From positions 496,001 to 560,000 of the forward strand of contig JALLLT010000021.1 of assembly GCA_025266875.1 (NCBI GenBank): a stretch of 64,000 bases of DNA, in the 5' to 3' direction. The notes under the pieces are model-generated. The model had not been told where the DNA came from, searched no databases, and was given only the letters and a program-made list of their open reading frames with translations. How positions within the stretch are numbered: position 1 is the first letter of the stretch; each line of letters opens with the position of its first letter. Shown piece by piece: positions 58,201 to 64,000 of the stretch. The stretch comes from Fennellomyces sp. T-0311. Taxonomy: Eukaryota > Mucoromycota > Mucoromycetes > Mucorales > Lichtheimiaceae. Made by a program: the position numbers and the translations under genes.

Positions 58201-58344
58201 ACACGGACGACTAACCTCTATGCATAGGTCAAGATATACGTATAGCATGCGTGGTAAGGAGAACAGAAAATAATACGCCACACAGCACTTGAGGTTCCTG
58301 AGCGACACTGAATGCTAATCGCATAAGTCATTTTGTGAATAAAG
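55295..58344. other. Gene-poor stretch right of the HNH gene
   Basis: 3 kb without a supported host gene. It holds a fragment of the same dispersed repeat as at 39 kb (56532-56600). A frame at 57777-58007 has no clear domain. DNA just before 58345 may hold the 5' exon(s) of the PFK-2 gene. Confidence 0.5.
56532..56600 (-). mobile_element. 3'-end fragment of a dispersed retroelement-like repeat
   Basis: Minus-strand reading gives NNEPAPEEALQGSAPTITRN then HT and a stop. It aligns with the last codons of the remnant ending at 39207 (DEQAPEEALQG, then RPPAPTSNHP and a stop). At DNA level 29 of 35 bases match over the core around GAAGA-GCCCT-CAAGGCAG. Only the 3' part is present, as expected of a 5'-truncated insertion. 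Confidence 0.6.
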
Positions 58345-60019
58345 ATGGTTGGACTCCCTGCGCGAGGGAAAACGTATATATCGACTAAAAGTAAGGGCAC
58401 TGAAGCTAAGAGGGAAGGGGTTGGGTATTGAAAAATCAATTGACATATCAATGGGATCCTTCAAGTGCGACGCTACCTTACCTGGTTGGGCATCAAGACG
58501 CAAGTATTTACTGTTGGCAGCTATCGACAGCGACTTTCGGGTCTCAATAAGCTACATACGTTTTTCGATGTACACAACGAGGAAGCCATGAACCAACGCA
58601 AAGAGGCAGCGGAGGCAGCATTGGCTGACATGATCCAGTGGTTCGAAAAAGAGAAAGGGACAGTTGCCATCTATGATGCAACCAACGGGACTCGCGAACG
58701 AAGAGCTTGGCTTCACAAAGAATTGACAGCGCGGGATATTGAGGTGCTGTTTATTGAGTCGCTATGCGACGACGAAAAGATCATTCTCGGCAATATCCGT
58801 GATGTGAAACTTACTTCCCCAGACTATGAGGGCATGGATCCCGATGCGGCTGCCAAAGATTTCATGGAACGCATCGAGCACTACAAGGAGTTTTATGAGA
58901 CGATCGACGAGGACATGTTCACGTACATCAAGCTCATCAATGCTGGCCATCAATATGTCATCAACCGCGTCCAGGGGTATCTCGAAAGCAAGATTATCTA
59001 TTACTTGATGAATTTGCATGTTCGACCAAAACGGATCTGGTTCAGCAGGGTAAGTTGTCGTCTTTCGGAATCGCTTCTTTCACATGAAACTGATTGCCTG
59101 TTTTGTAGCACGGCGAATCACAGTTCAATTTGGAAGACAAAATCGGAGGAGACGCTGACCTGTCACCACGGGGTCAGCTGTATGCTGATTCCCTTCCGAA
59201 ACTTATCGAGAAACATCTTGGGGACCGTCCGTTGACTGTGTGGACGTCCTCAATGAAGCGAACTATACAGACGGCCAAGAAGCTGCAGTATCCAAAGAAG
59301 CATTGGAAGGCGTTGGATGAATTGAATACGGGTGTTTGTGACGGTATGACATACCAGGAGATAGAGGTGAGAGCCGTGGTGCTTGGTAAAAAAAATAAAA
59401 CGTCCGAATGGCATGCTGAAGCGCGGGTGATAGGAAAAATACCCAGAGGATTTTGCACGTCGCGACGAGGACAAGTTCAATTATCGGTATCGCGGCGGAG
59501 AGGTACAAAATTATACTGCAGAAAACGAAGGGGGGCCAGTTTGAAACTCATGCAACACAAAAACAATAGAGTTACCGGGACCTGGTCCTACGGTTGGAGC
59601 CGGTTATCATGGAACTGGAGCGCCACGAGAATATTCTCATCATTGCCCATCAGGCCACAATACGCTGCATGTATGCCTACTTTATGAATTTGGACCATGA
59701 ACAACTCCCATACGCACGTATTCCTCTGCACACGGTGATTGAGTTGGTACCACGGGCGTACGGATGCGAAGAGAAGCTTTATAAAGGTATGCGTTTTGTT
59801 GCTGTCATGGCAGTGCGCGTTGTTTACATGGGTTTATGTATAGTGGACATTGAGGCAGTGGATACATATCGACCCAGAGTGCCAGCACGCGTCAGCCAGC
59901 TGAAAGAAGCCGAGTCCACCAATGCTGGTGCCAGTGGTGAGATTGCCGATAAAGAATATCCTATACTTCCCTTAAGCCCAAAGTTATACCCAAAGAAGTC
60001 TACTCCTCATAAAGCATAA
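58345..60019 (+). CDS. 6-phosphofructo-2-kinase / fructose-2,6-bisphosphatase (bifunctional)
   Basis: Makes and degrades fructose 2,6-bisphosphate, the glycolysis/gluconeogenesis switch. Coding exons: 58345-58390, 58466-59049, 59109-59366, 59434-59502, 59570-59786 and 59844-60019, giving 449 aa from the first visible Met. The kinase half has the Walker [50 protein letters not shown] and [13 protein letters not shown]. The phosphatase half has the phospho-His motif [61 protein letters not shown] and [13 protein letters not shown], so both activities should be intact. Other family members carry residues before [10 protein letters not shown]; here AAAG precedes the ATG and may be a 3' splice site, so an upstream exon is likely. 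A short C-terminal tail is Ser/Pro-rich. Confidence 0.92.
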
Positions 60020-60181
60020 TAATACATAGACGTGAAAATCAATGATAGATGCGATGCTGTTCTATATTTCTTTTGTAAAATGTGCAATTACATGTATTTC
60101 TTTCAATGGATCATTGAATAATCGAGTGGATATGCTATATATGCGCGGGTGTGAGAAAGATCATGAGTTAGTGGCACATAG

Positions 60182-61495
60182 TCATCCCATTGACGGCTTA
60201 GTATTAAGCTTACCATTTCCTCTCGTCTCTCCACTCGGGTATACACGTACTTTTCGCGTAAATGGTCTAGGTCGTGGCAAGTCGGCCACACGCCTAAAGT
60301 TGAATCGTCCAGCGCCTTCCGAAAGTGGAGGTTCGGTCGATTTTTCGACAAGGGGCTTGGGAGGTGGAGGAGGTTGAGCACTCCATCGAGACAGCACTGG
60401 ATTGGGTGATTTGGGAGCGGGTGGACGGGCGATGGAAGCAGCAGGACCGGGTGGAGGTGGCGGTGGTCCCGCCGATGATGCAGGAGAAAAGGTGGAGACA
60501 GGTGGAGGCGGTGGTGGGGCTGGTGGTGTCGACGAGGTAGATGATGAACGTTTTCTGCCTGGTGGCAAAGGGGGTGGAACAGCAAGGTTAGCAGCAGATC
60601 GAACCGGGCTTGGCACTGGTGGAATGCTACGTCCTGGACTGGCACGTCCGGGAGGAGGAGGTATTTGTCTGCTGGGTGTGCTTGGCGGTGGTGGAACAGC
60701 ACGTGGTGGCGTTGGAGGCACAGCCCGCTGTGGCGAGCTACTGGATCGCATTCTACCCGGTGTTGCAGGCGGTGCAAGGTGTGGTTTGGCCGGGAAAGAT
60801 GATGGTGCAGGCGGTGGTGGCGGCGGCGGAGGAGGAGCACTGCCGCCCGGTGGAGGTGGTGGCGGCGGAGGAGGAGGTGGTGCGCCTCCCGGTGGTGGCG
60901 GTGGTGGTGGTGCAGGTGAGTTTCGCCCAGGAATTGGTGGAGGTGCTTTGAACGATCGAGGAAGGGTTTGAGCCGACGGAGCCGGGGGGGCTCTGGCAGG
61001 TAACGAAAAACGAGGAGCACTTCCTCCAGACGACGGTGGAGGTGGTGCGTGTGTAGCAGGTGGCGACGAATCTATATCAAATACTCATTAGTTCACTTGC
61101 GCCATGAGCTGAACACTTTACTAATATTCTTACCTTGTCCACGTCCTGTTGCCACAGCCCCTCGAGTCTTGCGCAGTGTCGGCATTCCGTTTGCAAAAAG
61201 TCCTCCCAACTGTGGTCCGCCTCCAAGACTTGGTGCTGGTGGTGCTGATGCCAACGAGGCACTGCTACCGCCGCCACCTAGGCCGGGCATCGGTGGTCTA
61301 GCCATGCCTCCACCACCAGATGATGGTGCACTTGGCTTTGAATCTAAAGAAAAAGAAGTAGCGTGAATGAGATGTATGCGGCCACCCATGATTGCAATGT
61401 TACTTACTACCAATTTGCGGCGCGGATCTGTCATTGGTGACAGCCTTTTTCAGCTTTCTGCCTTTTTGAATGTCTGCTAAAAGTCCACTGTCCAT
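60182..61495 (-). CDS. VRP1: WIP/verprolin family actin regulator
   Basis: Binds actin monomers and WASP to guide Arp2/3-driven endocytosis. Start 61495: MDSGLLADIQKGRKLKKAVT NDRSAPQIG, a clear WH2 motif. The next exon holds a second WH2-like core (LGGLFANGMPTLRKTRG). The centre is a very Pro-rich region, with many PPPPPP and SPGRSIPPVPSP-type SH3/profilin-binding sites (60380-61070). The C-terminus GRFNFRRVADLPRPRPFTRK and VRVYPSG matches the WASP-EVH1-binding motif of WIP (ESRF-F---DLP-P-PF---YPS). The reading frame ends at 60182, but a GTAAGC donor and TACTAA branch-like site near 60206-60215 suggest a possible extra 3' exon. The strong G-rich frames on the plus strand are shadows of the poly-Pro coding. 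Confidence 0.9.
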
Positions 61496-63061
61496 TGCAC
61501 GGTGAAGGGTTCAGAGTTAGGCAAATGCAAAGCACGAGCTTCGGTCGATTTTTAAAGCACCGGCCAAGAAATCGTGGAGCCAATCAGGACGCGTCAGATC
61601 ATATACACCTTCTAAGCATCGGTGCTTTATGCCTCTAGCTGGCACTTTTGCTGGCACAATAGTGTCCAAGTATACGAGAATGTGTCTCGGGGCGCGGCGG
61701 AGGAACCCCTTTCGCAACAAGTTACTCACTATTCACATCTCCATGGTTTCCGGAACGCCATGGTATCACCCGGGGCTATTTAATGAAAGGCAAAGAGGAT
61801 GAACGGGCTTGGCACGCGATAGCAAGGTTTAGCTTAGCCAAATGCAAACACAGCAACTCAAGTCCAGCTGCGCGGCATACATCATTGCCCATTTAAAGTT
61901 GGAGCGGAAAACCAGGACTTTTGCAACGGTTGTTCTATGAGCTCATCTTGATTGCAGCAGGAGCAAAAACAAAAAAAAGTTTCGTCATTCGACCAATATG
62001 GTTAGTGGTACCTTGTTCATGTAACGCTATGGTTACTTTTTGTGCGAGTCATGCTTTCTTTCATCATGGAACAAAAAAGCGGCTGTCCATTGTAACAAAG
62101 AATAAGGTTGTATCGAATCAGAGCGGTAAAACAAGGCGTGAAGCGAGGCCGTGGCTTGCGTTCGTGGCCTTATTTATAGCGGCGTGCATGGTGCATGCAG
62201 TACACAAACGTCAGTTATTTTTCTATTGTTTTGACTTTGGCATCCGTAGATTTCCTTTTTCGCTTTTGGAAAGTGGGTGGGCCGCGTTAGCCATATAAAG
62301 TGAAACGTCTAAAAGAAGACGATGGAAAAACGCAGCGGTGATAGGGCAGGTGTTGCTGCTGCTGCTGCAAATGAGAGGGAGGGGACTGTGTCCAGCGCAC
62401 GACAATGAAAAAAAAAAGATGTGCGCAGAATGATTAGCCATGGCCAAGCGGATAAATGGGGCAGCAGGCAGTTGCTCTTGGCACAAGCAAAGCGGTCATC
62501 TGAGCAGACAAGCGCTGCAACGGGCTGGTGATCTGTTTACGTTCGGTAACAAACCGGGGAAAGCACCGATGCACCAGCCCTTCACACCGCTTGTGTCATC
62601 CTGGGTTTCAAAGCACACAAAATCGGACCAAAGAGAAAAAACGATCGGCCTTCCATTCCCAGCGTGGCGCCATCGCAAGCGCGGGGGGGTGGGGGAGGGT
62701 GTGCGGCAGGCCATGCGAGTTATTACATGTCAAGGCGTGAACAGAAAAAATGCTTGGCTTGGAAGCGTTTAAAAAGGGATCGTCGAAAACGAACGTGACA
62801 CAAACATTGTTGCACGTTCGTTCTAAATATACCATCGTCCATATCATATCCAACGAATTTTTCACGCTCAATACCACTTGTTCCGCTTGCTCAGCTTCTC
62901 TTTTTCTTCTTCTTCTTCTTCGTCGTCCGCGGCTTCCTTTCTCTCTCACTCTCCCCCACACACGCGAGGATCCTGCAGCTGTTTTGCCTCCTCCACCCCT
63001 TAACCCCTTGAATATATATTTTTTTTGCTAATAACTCACCCGGGGTAAAAAGAAAAACGCC
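61496..63061. other. Divergent intergenic stretch
   Basis: Between VRP1 (-) and the membrane protein (+). Pyrimidine-rich DNA (CTTCTT runs at ~62890-62930) and a TATATATTTTTTTT string at 63013-63026 lie just before the start at 63062, consistent with a fungal promoter/5' leader. No gene recognised in 61.5-62.9 kb. Confidence 0.5.
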
Positions 63062-64000
63062 ATGCGAGATTCATTCTTCAAAATGTTCAGCTCGGTGAGG
63101 CTGGTCCAGGAAGTTTCGAGATCAGCACCGTCATCACATTCGCAGCAGTCGAATCCCCAGCCTGACGTCGTTCTTACTGTCGATACAACCGCAATCCCCG
63201 TCACATCACCTTCTCATCCAAGTCCCTCTCGGAATCAGGAACCGTCATCCGCTGCCTCGCCCAATTCAGCGTTTTCTTGGCCGCCGCATTCGTTTCAGCC
63301 AATGCCCTTTTCGTTCAATAACTATACACCCGCCACGTCCAGTCTGCCGCTCTGGATATCGTCATACAGTTATTACAAGCCAGCCCGGGGGATCAGGAGC
63401 TTGTTTCTGGGCATGTCACCCTCGCCGCAACAGCCAGCAGCACCACCAGCGACTCGAACACATGCTCGGAGGAACTCGCGACACGTACGACGATCGAGAC
63501 AGGCGTCCTATTCGATATCCAAACAGTCGAGCAGGAGAGGGAGCCGGACGTGGGGAAAGTCTATTCTCGACGGCGGCAAGGACAAATCAAAGTCCCAGAA
63601 GCTGCTGTGTCTTTGGCCCTTACCTGTCATTACGCGCTACACCATCCTCCTTTCGCTGATCATCTCCACCCTCAACTTCTTTGACGTGCTCCACGTGACC
63701 TGCTCCTCGCCATCCTTCGTGATCTACCGGCTCGAGATCCTCAACATGCTGCTATCGACGTTTCTGTTCGACTGGTCGCTTCAGGGCATCCTGCTGTTCG
63801 GCTGGAACATCCTAGTACTCGGTCTATTCGAGGGTTCGCTCACCCATATGCTGGGAGGCACGCGTCGTTTCATCAGCGTACTGCTTGGGATCGTTGTGGG
63901 CGTGTTCGGTCTTCGACAGGTCCTGGGCTACGTGTTTTCCAAATCCACAGGATGGGCTATCCCGACGCTCTTCTTCAGCAACTCGATGCACGAATGTAGT
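63062..64000 (+). CDS. Multi-pass membrane protein, partial (runs off the window)
   Basis: Open from ATG 63062 to the window end without a stop: 313 codons, 3' end missing. Residues 1-190 are Ser/Pro/Arg-rich and probably cytosolic (RTHARRNSRHVRRSRQASYS). From ~190 several hydrophobic segments follow: ITRYTILLSLIISTLNFFDV, LEILNMLLSTFLFDWSLQGI, LLFGWNILVLGLFEGSL and FISVLLGIVVGVFGLRQVLG. The order, with an E-G-S-xHMLGG-RRF turn between helices, recalls rhomboid-like or DUF1751/UBAC2-like ER membrane proteins, but no catalytic Ser/His pair is visible in the part present. The identity is tentative. Confidence 0.7.
   Translation, partial: MRDSFFKMFSSVRLVQEVSRSAPSSHSQQSNPQPDVVLTVDTTAIPVTSPSHPSPSRNQEPSSAASPNSAFSWPPHSFQPMPFSFNNYTPATSSLPLWISSYSYYKPARGIRSLFLGMSPSPQQPAAPPATRTHARRNSRHVRRSRQASYSISKQSSRRGSRTWGKSILDGGKDKSKSQKLLCLWPLPVITRYTILLSLIISTLNFFDVLHVTCSSPSFVIYRLEILNMLLSTFLFDWSLQGILLFGWNILVLGLFEGSLTHMLGGTRRFISVLLGIVVGVFGLRQVLGYVFSKSTGWAIPTLFFSNSMHECS

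Noticed and set aside
60402..60971. Gly-rich plus-strand frames opposite the verprolin gene
   Set aside because: Poly-Gly is the complement of the poly-Pro coding on the minus strand; the minus strand carries WH2 and WASP-binding motifs.

Overview
This is a nuclear window from a fungus, most likely Mucoromycota (Mucorales-type). The gene set is that of a complete eukaryotic cell. Genes are split by many short (about 50-110 bp) GT-AG introns with TAG/CAG acceptors. Proteins are rich in Pro/Gln/Ser tracts, and genes sit on both strands with 0.05-4 kb gaps. The phylum call rests on gene style and domain architectures (PH-CRIB PAK, LIM-C1-RhoGAP, Sec7-PH); no marker gene here fixes the genus. I see no rRNA, CRISPR or convincing tRNA.

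Layout. 0-2.3 kb: no gene. 2.3-6.8 kb: ATP synthase OSCP (ATP5), a tubby-like membrane-associated protein, then divergent ribosomal genes eL36 (-) and uS12/S23 (+). 6.8-9.6 kb: gene-poor. 9.6-17.2 kb: an LYR protein (ETFRF1 type), a long Sec7-PH Arf exchange factor, uroporphyrinogen-III synthase, and a convergent cytochrome P450 whose haem-ligand cysteine lies on a 14-nt microexon. 17.2-20.2 kb: gene-poor. 20.2-31.9 kb: eIF4G, a Cla4-type PAK kinase, a small Myb/SANT-like protein and a uric acid/xanthine-type NAT permease. 31.9-35.3 kb: a LIM-LIM-C1-RhoGAP protein (-). 35.3-39.8 kb: repeat-derived DNA with a decayed retroelement-like reading frame and a ~490-bp diverged tandem duplication. 39.8-46.9 kb (all -): mitochondrial GatA/HER2, OPA3-like protein, a stand-alone DMAP1-binding-domain protein with a Gln-rich tail, and the Rab geranylgeranyltransferase alpha subunit. 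47.4-49.7 kb: a candidate small spliced gene (-), an alpha/beta hydrolase (+) and a FAM32A-like protein (-). 49.9-52.4 kb: a VIP36/ERGIC-53-type lectin (-) head-to-head with capping protein beta (+). 52.4-58.3 kb: an intronless gene with three tandem NUMOD4/HNH-like modules plus an IENR1/NUMOD1-like tail, inside otherwise gene-poor DNA that also carries a second copy of the retroelement 3' end. 58.3-61.5 kb: bifunctional PFK-2/FBPase-2 (+) and a WIP/verprolin protein (-). 61.5-64 kb: an unannotated stretch, then a multi-pass membrane protein that runs off the window.

Most genes are housekeeping. A notable share act in polarity, actin and membrane traffic: PAK, RhoGAP, verprolin, CapZ beta, Arf GEF, Rab prenylation and the ER/Golgi lectin. 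Mitochondrial functions (OSCP, GatA, OPA3, LYR protein) form a second theme. The most unusual object is the triple HNH-like protein at 54-55.3 kb. Second comes the splicing detail: the P450 microexon, start-codon-only first exons and a probable GC-AG intron.
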